NCBI GenBank assembly: GCA_964583765.1
Contig: CAZOWW010000051.1
Coordinates: 1 to 37,534, forward strand
Direction of reading: 5' to 3'
Length of the DNA stretch: 37,534 nt
Origin: CAZOWW01 sp964583765
GTDB taxonomy: Bacteria; Actinomycetota; Actinomycetes; Actinomycetales; Kineosporiaceae
Shown here piece by piece: positions 22,545 to 31,124 of the stretch. Under the pieces are notes generated by a model. It did no database searches. It was not told the DNA's origin and worked only from the letters and a program-made list of their open reading frames with translations. A program made the position numbers and the translations under genes. Numbering within the stretch: position 1 is the stretch's first letter; each line of letters begins with the position of its first letter.

Positions 22545-24331
22545 TCGTGGAGCACGGTCTCCTCGAGAACGGAGCGGACGACGGCGAGCAGGGCCCCGTC
22601 CTCGCCCCTGGCCAGGCCCGCCACCTCGACCACCGTAGGGCCGGAACCGCTGGTCAGCACCTTGACCCAGATCCGGCGACGGCGTACGAACAGCGAGAGC
22701 ATGATCCCGGCGAGCGCCGTCAGGGCGGCGGCCAGAACCCAGCCCTTGGTGGGGTCGTCATGCAGGTCGAACACCGCGTAGCGGCGGACCCCGTCGAAGC
22801 TGACCGACCCGAGGCCCTCCGGCAACGACGCCCGCTGCCCGACCGCGAGCGCGACCCGGAACGGGGTCCCGTTCGTCTCCTTGAGCTGCCGCAGGTGCGC
22901 GGTGTCCAGGGTGTAGACGGACTGCGGGACACCACTGTCCAGGCCGAGGTCCCCCGCCCAGGCGGTGAGCAGCAGGCGGGGGTCACGGGCGTCCGGGAAC
23001 ACCGACACCGGCATGCCGTCGGGCTCCTGCGCCGCGGTGGGCAGCAGGAAACCGACGAGACCCAGCGCGGTGGGGCGGGCGTCCGGGACCTTGACCACGC
23101 CGTTCGACGTGTACACGGAATCTCGCGGCAGGAACGGCACCGGACCCGAGAAGGCCACCCGTCCCTGACCGTCCCGCACGGTGATCACCGGGGCGTAGCC
23201 GTTGCCCACGAGGAAGACGCGGGTGCCACCCACCGTGAGCGGGTCGTTGACGCGCACGGTGGTCGTGCGCGGCGCTGCCCCCGGCGACGATCGCACCGTG
23301 AGGGTCGCGGCGAAGTCCCGCGGGGCACCGAACTCGCCGGGCACCGGGTCGGTGTCGAAGCGCACGCGGACGTCGTTCAGCGAGAACGAGAAGGGGGGCA
23401 GGTCCGCCCGGTGCACCCACGGCCCCGTGTGCAGGCTGTCGAACTGCGGGACGACGTCCGAGAAGCCGTCGCCCACCACCACCAGGGCCTGGCCGGACCA
23501 CGTCATGAGGTTGCCCAGGGCGATCACGACCAGCAGCACCAGCAGCGCCAGGTGGAAGAGCAGATTCCCGGTCTCGGCCAGGTACCCGCGCTCGGCGCAG
23601 ACACTGCCCACGACGACCGGCTCCACCGTCCCGCCACCGGCCTCCACCGTCCCGGCGCCAGGCTTCGGAGTGTTCCGATCCGGGTCCGCGCCCGGTCCGG
23701 GGGCAGGGTCGACGACCACCCGGAACCGCCGGGAGCGCAGGGCCGCACGAGCCCGGCCGAGCACGGCCGAAAGATCGGCATCGGCACGGGCTTCGGCACC
23801 TGTGTCGGAGTCGGTGTGGGCCACCACGTCGGCACCGTTCCTGGCGCAGGCGCCGAGCTCGGCACGGGCGTACGTCGGCAGGCGCTCGAAGCGCCGCGGT
23901 GCCCGGGGCGGCCGGCTCCGCACGGCGGTGGCATGCACCCGGCACCGCGGCACGATGCAGCCGACCAGGGAGACGGCCAGCAGCAGGTAGACGGCCGCGA
24001 ACCAGGCCGAGGAGTACACGTGGAAGAAGCCCAGACGGCCCAGCCACGGCGCGAGCTGCGGGTGCGCGACCCGGTAGGCGTCCACCCGCGTCGGATCGAT
24101 CGAGGTCTGCGGCAGGATCGATCCGGGCACCGCGGCGACAGCGAGCAGCAGCAGCAGGGACAGCGCCGTCCGCATACTCGTCAGCTGCCGCCAGGCCCAG
24201 CGCGCCCAGCCCCAGGCACCCAGCCGAGGCGCTGCGAGCGTCTGCGGGCCGCCGGACGTCTCCGGCGCTCTCGGTGTCTCGGAGCCGCCGGGCATCTCGG
24301 TCCCCCTCGGCGTCACGGGCTCCCTGGGCAT
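22499..24331 (-). CDS. resB: Cytochrome c biogenesis protein ResB
   Basis: Partner of CcsB in System II, holding apocytochrome c on the outer side of the membrane. 610 residues from the ATG at 24331, one base after the ccdA stop, so translationally coupled; a GTG at 24364 would extend into ccdA. The N-terminal 35 residues are six-residue repeats (EMPREP, VTPRGT, EMPGGS, ETPRAP and so on). Then come ResB features: RQLTSMRTALSLLLLLAVAA as first helix with PGSILPQ after it, GFFHVYSSAWFAAVYLLLAV as second, a third near LLFHLALLVLLVVIALGNLM, a large extracytoplasmic domain (FSFSLNDVRVRFDTDPVPGE, then VNDPLTVGGTRVFLVGNGYA), and a last helix LAAALTALAGIMLSLFVRRRR. A Gly/Pro-rich insertion lies before helix 3. 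Confidence 0.93.
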   Translation of the reverse strand: MPREPVTPRGTEMPGGSETPRAPETSGGPQTLAAPRLGAWGWARWAWRQLTSMRTALSLLLLLAVAAVPGSILPQTSIDPTRVDAYRVAHPQLAPWLGRLGFFHVYSSAWFAAVYLLLAVSLVGCIVPRCRVHATAVRSRPPRAPRRFERLPTYARAELGACARNGADVVAHTDSDTGAEARADADLSAVLGRARAALRSRRFRVVVDPAPGPGADPDRNTPKPGAGTVEAGGGTVEPVVVGSVCAERGYLAETGNLLFHLALLVLLVVIALGNLMTWSGQALVVVGDGFSDVVPQFDSLHTGPWVHRADLPPFSFSLNDVRVRFDTDPVPGEFGAPRDFAATLTVRSSPGAAPRTTTVRVNDPLTVGGTRVFLVGNGYAPVITVRDGQGRVAFSGPVPFLPRDSVYTSNGVVKVPDARPTALGLVGFLLPTAAQEPDGMPVSVFPDARDPRLLLTAWAGDLGLDSGVPQSVYTLDTAHLRQLKETNGTPFRVALAVGQRASLPEGLGSVSFDGVRRYAVFDLHDDPTKGWVLAAALTALAGIMLSLFVRRRRIWVKVLTSGSGPTVVEVAGLARGEDGALLAVVRSVLEETVLHEVASDEETARDAAPE

Positions 24332-24334
24332 CTC
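24227..24334 (-). repeat. 18-bp tandem array running from the ccdA stop codon into the resB N-terminus
   Basis: Six units of exactly 18 bp (24334-24317, 24316-24299 and so on), first unit GAGATGCCCAGGGAGCCC. The array begins inside the ccdA stop codon (24335-24333) and is read as the first residues of ResB. Confidence 0.8.
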
Positions 24335-25067
24335 AGATCCCCGTGCCGAAACCCGAGATCGCACCCTGCAGCCGCGCGACCAGCTCGGCCCAGAGCCCGG
24401 TGCACAGCAGGACGCCGATCCCGATCAGGAGCACCGCCCCGCAGCGAGTGATCGTCCTTTGGTGACGCCGTATCCCCCCGAAGACCCTCAGCGCCCGCTG
24501 ATAGGCGGCCGCCGCCGCGATGAAGGGCAGGCCCAGGCCCAGGCAGTACGCCGTGGCCAGGGCAGCGCCCCGCCCCGGGCTCGGGCCGATGCCGCCGGAC
24601 AGGGCGAGGATGGCGGCCAGGGTCGGCCCCGTGCAGGCGGTCCAACCCAGCGCGAACACGGCTCCCAGCGCCGGCGCCCCCGCCAGTCCGGCCGCCGGGC
24701 GCCACCGGGGGGCAGCGTTCCCGCCCGCCGGGAGGATTCCCCAGAACACCAGCCCGAGCAGCACGGTCACCACGCCGAGGAGCTGCTGGAGACCCCTCTG
24801 GTGGGCCTGCAGTGCCTGCCCGGACCACCCGGCCACCCAGCCCATGGTCACGTACACGGCGGTGAACCCGGCGACGAACAGCACCCCGCCCACGACCAGC
24901 CGGGGCCGTCGCTGGTCGGCCGGGTCGACCCCGGTCAGCCCGGTCACGTAGCCCAGGTAGCCCGGCACCAGGGGCAGGACGCAGGGGGACAGGAAGGACA
25001 CGAGGCCTGCGAGCATCGCGAGCGGCATCGCCAGGACGAGCGGACCCTCCAGCACTGTCCGGTTCAC
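24333..25067 (-). CDS. ccdA: Thiol-disulfide interchange protein CcdA
   Basis: Membrane protein passing electrons from cytosolic thioredoxin to ResA for reduction of the apocytochrome c heme-binding cysteines. 244 residues, GTG start at 25067, 6 bp after the tlpA/resA stop. Six hydrophobic helices; the redox cysteines are in SFLSPCVLPLVPGYLGY (C29) and ALGWTACTGPTLAAIL (C145), both diagnostic of the CcdA/DsbD-beta family. Immediately followed by resB. Confidence 0.95.
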   Translation of the reverse strand: MNRTVLEGPLVLAMPLAMLAGLVSFLSPCVLPLVPGYLGYVTGLTGVDPADQRRPRLVVGGVLFVAGFTAVYVTMGWVAGWSGQALQAHQRGLQQLLGVVTVLLGLVFWGILPAGGNAAPRWRPAAGLAGAPALGAVFALGWTACTGPTLAAILALSGGIGPSPGRGAALATAYCLGLGLPFIAAAAAYQRALRVFGGIRRHQRTITRCGAVLLIGIGVLLCTGLWAELVARLQGAISGFGTGI

Positions 25068-25073
25068 CGAGGC

Positions 25074-25703
25074 TCATCCCCCTGCGGCGGGGGGCTCGGC
25101 GAGGCGGTCCCGAACGAGACCGACCAGGGTGCTGGTGTCGACGGGGCCACTGACCCGCGCGGCCACGCGCCCGGAACGGTCGAGCACGAGCGTGGTGGGT
25201 ATCGCGGACGGCGGCACCGCCCCCCGCAGAGCGAGCAGGAGGGCGCCGTCGTCGTCCGGCAGGCTCGGGTAGGCGATGCCGAAGGTCCGCACGAACGCCC
25301 GGGCCTGGGCGGCGCCGTCACGGGTGTCGATGCCCACGAAGCGCACCGCCGAGCCCCGAAGGCTCTCGTAGGCACGCTCCAGCGCGGGAGCCTCCTTGCG
25401 GCAGGGCGCGCACCAGGAGCCCCAGACATTGATCACGACCACGTTCCCCCGGGTCGTGGCCAGACGGAACTCCTGCCCGTCGAGGGTGCGGGAGTCCAGG
25501 TCGACCGGGGCCTGCCGGCGGCCGGCCGGCACCACGGTGACCGCGCCGTCCCCCGCGACGAAGGCGACCCCCGAGTTCGGTGAGCCGCCCGTCGAGCACC
25601 CGACCAGGAGCGCGAGGCAGCAGACGAACCCCGCCGCGGTGAGGCCACGCAGCAGGCCTGTCCGTTCCCCCGCAGGACGCGGCCCGGAGACCACCGGGAT
25701 CAC
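25074..25703 (-). CDS. resA: TlpA/ResA-type lipoprotein thioredoxin
   Basis: Membrane-anchored thiol-disulfide reductase for cytochrome c maturation. Start chosen at GTG 25703, which overlaps the stop of the phosphatase gene by 4 bp (GTGA); the longer frame to 25841 is antisense-like. 209 residues: lipoprotein signal with lipobox LVGC (acylated Cys36), then a thioredoxin fold with NVWGSWCAPCRKEAPALERA (C98/C101), FVGIDTRDG, and the cis-Pro loop SAIPTTLVLDRSGRV. Next gene is its electron donor ccdA. Confidence 0.93.
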   Translation of the reverse strand: MIPVVSGPRPAGERTGLLRGLTAAGFVCCLALLVGCSTGGSPNSGVAFVAGDGAVTVVPAGRRQAPVDLDSRTLDGQEFRLATTRGNVVVINVWGSWCAPCRKEAPALERAYESLRGSAVRFVGIDTRDGAAQARAFVRTFGIAYPSLPDDDGALLLALRGAVPPSAIPTTLVLDRSGRVAARVSGPVDTSTLVGLVRDRLAEPPAAGG

Positions 25704-26341
25704 GCGCCCGGCACGGTGGCCGCCCCGGGCAGCAGGTCGGCCGACGGTTCGGAGTAACTGATCGAGTCGAGGTCCTCGTCCCGGTAGTGCAGCGAGGTGA
25801 CCGAGGCCAGCGAGCACTCCCGGCGGCGCGGGTCGTGCCACAGGCGGCGCCCCTCCGCCTGCAACCGGGCGATCCAGATGGGCAGCTGATGGCTCACGAG
25901 CACGGCTTCGTGTCCGGCCGCGTCGGCCCGGGCGTCCTGCGCGGCGGCGAGTACCCGGGCGGCGAGCTGCCGGTACGGCTCACCCCAGGACGGACGGAAG
26001 GGGTTGTACAGGTGCGGCCAGTGCCGGGGGTGTCGCAACGAGCCGTCCCCCACGCCGAAGACCATGCCCTCGAAGTGGTTCTCCGCCTCCAGGAGACGGT
26101 CGTCCAGCTTCACCGGCAGGTCCAGCGCCTCGGCGAGCGGCGCCGCGGTCTCCTGGGCACGTTCCAGGGGCGAGGAGACGATCACGGTGACGTCGCGCTC
26201 CCGCAGGTACTCGGTGGCCCGTTCAGCCATCGTCCGGCCGAGTTCCGACAGGTGGTAGCCCGGCAACCGCCCGTACAGGACTCCCTCGGGGTTGAAGACC
26301 TCGCCGTGGCGCAGGAGGTGCACGATCGTCCGCTCACTCAT
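25700..26341 (-). CDS. Histidine phosphatase (phosphoglycerate-mutase-like) family protein
   Basis: 213 residues. The phosphate-accepting RHGE (11-14) follows the first strand, then LYGRLPGYHLSELGRTMAER, SSPLERAQETAAPLAEAL, a catalytic-acid region and the second His in EAVLVSHQLPIWIARLQ. The family includes phosphoglycerate mutases and many small-molecule phosphatases; substrate unknown. A homologue sits at the same place between hemL and the ccs genes in Mycobacterium, so a role linked to heme or respiration is possible but unproven. 4-bp overlap with resA downstream. Confidence 0.88.
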   Translation of the reverse strand: MSERTIVHLLRHGEVFNPEGVLYGRLPGYHLSELGRTMAERATEYLRERDVTVIVSSPLERAQETAAPLAEALDLPVKLDDRLLEAENHFEGMVFGVGDGSLRHPRHWPHLYNPFRPSWGEPYRQLAARVLAAAQDARADAAGHEAVLVSHQLPIWIARLQAEGRRLWHDPRRRECSLASVTSLHYRDEDLDSISYSEPSADLLPGAATVPGA

Positions 26342-26493
26342 GTCGGTGATCCTGCCAGTTCCGCGGGGAGGGTTCTCGCCGGACGGCCCGCGCCCACCTG
26401 GGCGGCCCCCACAGGGAGCCGACCGGCAGCCAGGGTGCGACGACCGGACACCGTCGCTCGGGGCCTGCGCTCAGGCCCGGCCGGCAGCACCGA

Positions 26494-27933
26494 TCAGCCG
26501 AGGGCCGCGGCCGCCGCCCGTGCCGCCGCGGGCAGGGCCGCGACCACCTCGTCGAGGACGTCGTCGGTGTGCGTCACGGAGAGGAACCACGTCTCGAAGG
26601 CGCTGGGCGGCAGCGAGACCCCCTGGGCGAGCATGCTGTGGAAGAAGGCACGGTAGGCCGCGGTGTCCGTGCGGCGGGCGTCGTCGTAGTCGCGCACGGG
26701 CTCGGACGAGCCCAGGAACACGCTGAACATGCTGCCCGCGTGCTGCAGGCGGTGCGGGACCCCGGCCACGTCGAGCGCGGCGGCGACCTCGCCGGCCAGC
26801 AGCCCCGCGGCCCGGTCCACGTGCCGGTAGACCTCATCCGTGCAGGCCTGCAGCGTGGCCAGTCCCGCCGCGGTCGCCAGGGGGTTCCCGGAGAGCGTGC
26901 CCGCCTGGTAGACGGGACCGGCCGGGGCCAGACACGCCATCACGTCGGCCCGCCCACCGAACGCCGCGGCGGGCAGACCGCCGCCCATGACCTTGCCGAA
27001 GGTGAACAGGTCCGGGGCCGAGGGCACCCCGCTGCCGTCGTCCGCGGGGCCCTCCAGGCCGAACCAGCCGGCCGGACCGACCCGGAACCCGGTCATCACC
27101 TCGTCGCTGACCAACAGCGCCCCACGGGCTCTCGTCACCCGGCGCAGGGCCGCGGTGAACCCCGGCTCCGGCGGCACCACGCCCATGTTCCCCGCGGCCG
27201 CTTCCGTGATCACGCAGGCGATCCGGTCGCCGTGCGCCGCGAACGCCGACTCCAGCGCCGCGACGTCGTTGTAGGGCAGGACCACCGTGTCCGCGGCTCC
27301 GGCGCCGGTGACGCCCGGGGTGTCCGGCAAGGCGAGGGTGGCCACACCGGATCCGGCCGAGACGAGCAAGGCGTCCACATGCCCGTGGTAGTGCCCCGCG
27401 AACTTCACGACGAGCGGACGGCCGGTGAAGCCCCGGGCCAGGCGGATCGCGCTCATCGTCGCCTCGGTGCCCGAGGAGACCAGGCGCACCTGCTCGACCG
27501 GGGCGACCCGCGCCACGATCTCCTCGGCGAGCAGGACCTCGGTGCGGGTGGGCGCCCCGAACGAGCAGCCCAGGGCCGCCGCCTGCTGCACGGCCTCGAC
27601 CACCGCGGGGTGCGCGTGCCCGAGGATCAGCGGTCCCCACGAGCAGACCAGGTCGACGTACCGCCGTCCGTCGGCATCCCACACGTGGGGACCCTGCCCG
27701 CGCACGAGGAACCGCGGCGTACCGCCCACCGCGCGGAAGGCCCGCACCGGCGAGTTCACCCCGCCCGGGACCACCGCGAGCGCACGCTCGAACCATTCCT
27801 GGCTGGCCGGAGCCTCCACGGGGTACGGGATCGCCGGGGCCGGCGACGCCGATGACTGCGGCCCCGAGGACGGTGGTGGCGTCGAGGGCAGGGAGGACGT
27901 CGTCGGGGGCACGGGCGCCGTGGATCCGCTCAC
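26494..27933 (-). CDS. hemL: Glutamate-1-semialdehyde 2,1-aminomutase
   Basis: PLP enzyme making 5-aminolevulinate from glutamate-1-semialdehyde, the second step of the C5 tetrapyrrole route after HemA. 479 residues from a GTG at 27933. The first 44 residues are a Pro/Ser/Thr-rich extension not normal for the family. The enzyme proper begins EWFERALAVVPGGVNSPVRA, with SSGTEATMSAIRLARG, HYHGHVDALL, LLVSDEVMTGFR and the PLP-binding lysine K314 in FTFGKVMGGGLPAA. GTLSGNPLA follows as expected. Clustered with hemB and the other hem genes. Confidence 0.95.
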   Translation of the reverse strand: MSGSTAPVPPTTSSLPSTPPPSSGPQSSASPAPAIPYPVEAPASQEWFERALAVVPGGVNSPVRAFRAVGGTPRFLVRGQGPHVWDADGRRYVDLVCSWGPLILGHAHPAVVEAVQQAAALGCSFGAPTRTEVLLAEEIVARVAPVEQVRLVSSGTEATMSAIRLARGFTGRPLVVKFAGHYHGHVDALLVSAGSGVATLALPDTPGVTGAGAADTVVLPYNDVAALESAFAAHGDRIACVITEAAAGNMGVVPPEPGFTAALRRVTRARGALLVSDEVMTGFRVGPAGWFGLEGPADDGSGVPSAPDLFTFGKVMGGGLPAAAFGGRADVMACLAPAGPVYQAGTLSGNPLATAAGLATLQACTDEVYRHVDRAAGLLAGEVAAALDVAGVPHRLQHAGSMFSVFLGSSEPVRDYDDARRTDTAAYRAFFHSMLAQGVSLPPSAFETWFLSVTHTDDVLDEVVAALPAAARAAAAALG

Positions 27934-27960
27934 CGGCCCAGTCTCGCAGTCCTGCTCGGC

Positions 27961-28464
27961 CTACAGCTCGCGCAGGCGGGCCCGGAGAAGGGCCATGACC
28001 TCGCCCAGAGCGGCCACCTGTTCCACGGTGAGCGGGTCGAACAGGGCCTCGCGGACGGCCTCCACGTGCCCGGGCGCAGCCGCGTCCAGGATCGCGAATC
28101 CCTCCTCGGTCAACCGGCAGAGCACGCCGCGGCCGTCGTCCGGACAGGTCTCCCGGATCACCAGGCCCCGGGACTCCAACCGGGCCGCGGTGTGCGTGAG
28201 CCTGCTGCGGGAGTTGACCACCCGCTCGGCCAGCTCGGACATGCGCAGCGACCGGCCCGAGGCCTCGGAGAGGTGGACGAGGATGTCGTACTCCGCCAGG
28301 GAGAGGTCGCTGTCCTCGACCAGTTGGCGCTGCAGCCGCTCGTTGAGCAGGCGCATCACGTACAGGTACGACCGCCACACCGACTGCTCGTGGTCATCGA
28401 GCCACCGCGGTTCCTGGACCGCGGCAGTCTGTTGTTCGCTCCCCCGACGTGTCTCGTCCGCCAT
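27961..28464 (-). CDS. MarR-family transcriptional regulator
   Basis: DNA-binding winged-helix dimer, 167 residues from the ATG at 28464 (GGGGTGAG upstream; a GTG two codons earlier is possible). Visible: SLAEYDILVHLSEASGRSLR, MSELAERVVNSRSRLTHTAA as recognition helix, LESRGLVIRETCPDDGRGV as wing, and LTEEGFAILDAAAPGHVEAV. Ligand unknown. It sits between hemB (18 bp) and hemL (27 bp) on the same strand, so it is inside the operon and could control it; the sequence gives no direct proof. Confidence 0.9.
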   Translation of the reverse strand: MADETRRGSEQQTAAVQEPRWLDDHEQSVWRSYLYVMRLLNERLQRQLVEDSDLSLAEYDILVHLSEASGRSLRMSELAERVVNSRSRLTHTAARLESRGLVIRETCPDDGRGVLCRLTEEGFAILDAAAPGHVEAVREALFDPLTVEQVAALGEVMALLRARLREL

Positions 28465-28482
28465 TCTCACCCCGTCCGTTCA

Positions 28483-29517
28483 TCATCCGGCCAGACGAAG
28501 GGCGAGTTCGCCGGCCCAGTACGTGAGCACGATCCCTGCTCCGGCACGACGCGCGGCCGTCACCGTCTCCTCGATGCAGCGTTCGCGATCGATCCAGCCG
28601 CGCGCGGCCGCTGCCTCGATCATGGCGTACTCGCCGGAAACCTGGTAGGCAGCCACGGGCACGCTGACCGCGGCGGCGACCCGGGCCACGACGTCCAGGT
28701 AGCTCAGCGCGGGTTTCACCATCACCAGATCGGCACCCTCGGCCACGTCCAGGAGCACCTCGCGGAGCGCCTCGTCGGAGCGGCCGGGGTCCTGCTGGTA
28801 GGTCCGCCGGTCCCCGGTCAGGCTGGAGGCGACCGCCTCCCGGAAGGGTCCGTAGAAGGCGGAGGCGTACTTGGCGGCATAGGCGAGGATCGCCACGTCG
28901 TGGTGTCCCTCGGCCTCCAGGGCACCCCGGACGGCGGCGACCTGGCCGTCCATCATGCCGCTGGGCCCCACCACGTGAACCCCGGCCCGCGCCAGCACCA
29001 GCGCCATCTCGGCGTAGCGCGCCAGGGTCGCGTCGTTGTCCACCCGCCCGGCCGCGTCGAGCACGCCGCAGTGACCGTGGTCGGTGAACTCGTCCAGGCA
29101 CAGGTCGGCCATGACCACGCAGCCGTCCCCGACCTCGGCGACCACGTCCCGCACCGCGCTCGTCAGGATCCCCTGCGGGTCCGTGGCGCCGCTGCCGCGA
29201 GCGTCCTTGTGCTCGGGCACCCCGAACAACATCACCCCGCCGACCCCGGCCTCGGCCGCCCGCACCACGGCGGCCCGCAGTGAGTCCCGGGTGTGCTGGA
29301 CGACGCCGGGCATCGACGCGATCGGCACCGGAGTGTCGATCCCCTCGCGCACGAACAACGGCAGCACGAGATCCGCCGGGTGCAGGCGGGTCTGGGCGAC
29401 CAGCCGGCGCATGCCGGGCGTCGCCCGCAACCGGCGCATCCGGACGGCGGGGAAACCGCCGTCCGGACTGCTCGCCTCGGGCCGGACGGCCCGCGAGGAA
29501 CCGTCCGGCGTGCTCAT
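28483..29517 (-). CDS. hemB: Delta-aminolevulinic acid dehydratase (porphobilinogen synthase)
   Basis: Condenses two 5-aminolevulinate to porphobilinogen. 344 residues; the ATG at 29517 overlaps the stop of cobA-hemD (ATGA). Schiff-base lysines: K216 (AYAAKYASAFYGPFR) and K268 (LVMVKPALSYLD). The metal site reads DLCLDEFTDHGHCG (C140, D142, C150), a mixed Cys/Asp version rather than the three-Cys zinc site. The N-terminal 26 residues (SSRAVRPEASSPDGG) are an extension. The frame continues upstream but is then antisense to the fusion gene. Confidence 0.96.
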   Translation of the reverse strand: MSTPDGSSRAVRPEASSPDGGFPAVRMRRLRATPGMRRLVAQTRLHPADLVLPLFVREGIDTPVPIASMPGVVQHTRDSLRAAVVRAAEAGVGGVMLFGVPEHKDARGSGATDPQGILTSAVRDVVAEVGDGCVVMADLCLDEFTDHGHCGVLDAAGRVDNDATLARYAEMALVLARAGVHVVGPSGMMDGQVAAVRGALEAEGHHDVAILAYAAKYASAFYGPFREAVASSLTGDRRTYQQDPGRSDEALREVLLDVAEGADLVMVKPALSYLDVVARVAAAVSVPVAAYQVSGEYAMIEAAAARGWIDRERCIEETVTAARRAGAGIVLTYWAGELALRLAG

Positions 29518-31124
29518 CTCGCGGACCTGCGTGCGGCACCCTTGCGCTGGCTCGGCCGCAGCACCGGTTCCCCGGCCTCCACGGCGCCCAGTCGCATGGC
29601 GGCACCGTGGTCGGCCAGGGCCTGCACCAGGGACTCGGCGGTGGACTCGCTGGCGAGGACCTCCACCCGCAGCCCGTGCTCCTCCGCGGTCTTGGCCGTG
29701 GCCGGACCGATGCACGCGACGACCGTGGTCGGGTGCGGCTTCCCCGCGATCCCGACCAGGTTGCGCACGGTCGAGGAGGAGGTGAAGACGACCGCGTCGA
29801 ACTGGCCGGTCTTGATGGCCTCGCGGATCTCGGCGGGCGGCGGGGCGGCGCGCACGGTCCGGTAGGCGGTGACGTCGTCCACCTCCCAGCCGACCTTCTG
29901 CAGGCCCGCGACGAGGGTGTCCGTCGCGATGTCCGCCCGGGGCAGGAACACGCGGTTGATCGGGTCGAGCACCTCGTCGAAGGGCGGCCAGACCTCCAGC
30001 AGACCGACCGCGGACTGCTCCCCGGAGGGCAGCAGATCCGGCTCGATCCCCCACTGACGCAGCGCGGCGGCGGTCGCCCCGCCCACCGCGGCCACCTTGA
30101 GCCCGGAGAAGGCCCGCGCGTCCAGCCCGAAGTCCTCGAACTTCTCCCGTACCGCGCGCACGGCGTTGACGCTGGTGAAGCCGATCCACTCGTACCGACC
30201 GGTGACCAGGCCCTTGACCGCCTTCTCGATCTGGTGCGGCGTGCGGGGCGGCTCCACCGAGATCGTCGGCACAACCTCGGCGACGGCGCCGTGCTCGGCG
30301 AGTGCGGTGACCATCGGCCCCGCCTGCTGCTTGGTGCGGGGCACCAGCACGCGCCAGCCGAAGAGCGGCTTGGTCTCGAACCACGACCCGAGGTCGCGGT
30401 AGTGCACCGCCTCCCCGATGACCGCCATCACGGGACGTTCCAGCCGGGCCTTGGACAGCACGGCCGGGGCGTCACCGAGGGTGGTGATCACCGAACGCTG
30501 GTGCACGGTCGTCCCGCGGGACGTCGCGATCAGCGGCGTCGAGGAGTCCCGACCGGCCTCGACCAGGCCACGGGCGGACTCGACGACGTGGTCGGCCGTG
30601 CCCAGCACGACCACGGTGCTGGACGGCGAGCAGTGACCGGCCCAGTCCGTGGTCTCGTCAGGGGCGTGCAGTACCTGCACGTCCGTGATCCCGGGCGGGG
30701 TCAGGGGAACGCCCGCGTATGCGGGTACGGCGCTCACCGCGGACACCCCGGGGACCACCTCGAAGGGCACCTCCGCCTTGCGGCAGGCGGTGATCTCCTC
30801 GGCGAGACCGTTGAAGGTGCCCGGGTCGCCGTCCATCAGGCGCACCACCCGTCGACCGTCGCGGGCGGCCGTGACGACCGCTTTCGCTCGGGTGGCACGG
30901 GTGAGCGGCTGACCGTCCTCACCGAAGCCGACGTCCAGTACTTCGACCCCGGCCGGGCAGTAGCGGGACACGAGATCACCGCGCGGCAGTTGATCGAGCA
31001 CCACGACGTCGGCCGCAGCCAGACGTTCCACGGCGCGCAGGGTGAGCAGGCCATCATCGCCGGGACCGGCACCGACGAACGCGACCTGCCCTGGAGTCTT
31101 TGTGCGGATGCGGCTCGCGCTCAC
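29514..31124 (-). CDS. cobA-hemD: Bifunctional uroporphyrinogen-III C-methyltransferase / uroporphyrinogen-III synthase
   Basis: 536 residues. N-terminal half (about 8-255) is SUMT/CobA, which methylates uroporphyrinogen III on the siroheme/B12 route: GQVAFVGAGPGDDGLLTLRA, VVVLDQLPRGDLVSRY, VVRLMDGDPGTFNGLAEEI and VPGVSAVSAVPAYAGVPLT. C-terminal half (about 258-510) is HemD, which closes and inverts ring D: GWRVLVPRTKQQAGPM, WIGFTSVNAVRAVREKF, VAAVGGATAAALRQWG, VVFTSSSTVRNL and IGPATAKTAEEHGL. The GTG at 31124 overlaps the hemA-hemC stop (GTGA). This fusion is usual in actinobacteria. Sitting at the branch point, it may channel uroporphyrinogen III to either heme or siroheme. Confidence 0.95.
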   Translation of the reverse strand: MSASRIRTKTPGQVAFVGAGPGDDGLLTLRAVERLAAADVVVLDQLPRGDLVSRYCPAGVEVLDVGFGEDGQPLTRATRAKAVVTAARDGRRVVRLMDGDPGTFNGLAEEITACRKAEVPFEVVPGVSAVSAVPAYAGVPLTPPGITDVQVLHAPDETTDWAGHCSPSSTVVVLGTADHVVESARGLVEAGRDSSTPLIATSRGTTVHQRSVITTLGDAPAVLSKARLERPVMAVIGEAVHYRDLGSWFETKPLFGWRVLVPRTKQQAGPMVTALAEHGAVAEVVPTISVEPPRTPHQIEKAVKGLVTGRYEWIGFTSVNAVRAVREKFEDFGLDARAFSGLKVAAVGGATAAALRQWGIEPDLLPSGEQSAVGLLEVWPPFDEVLDPINRVFLPRADIATDTLVAGLQKVGWEVDDVTAYRTVRAAPPPAEIREAIKTGQFDAVVFTSSSTVRNLVGIAGKPHPTTVVACIGPATAKTAEEHGLRVEVLASESTAESLVQALADHGAAMRLGAVEAGEPVLRPSQRKGAARRSAR

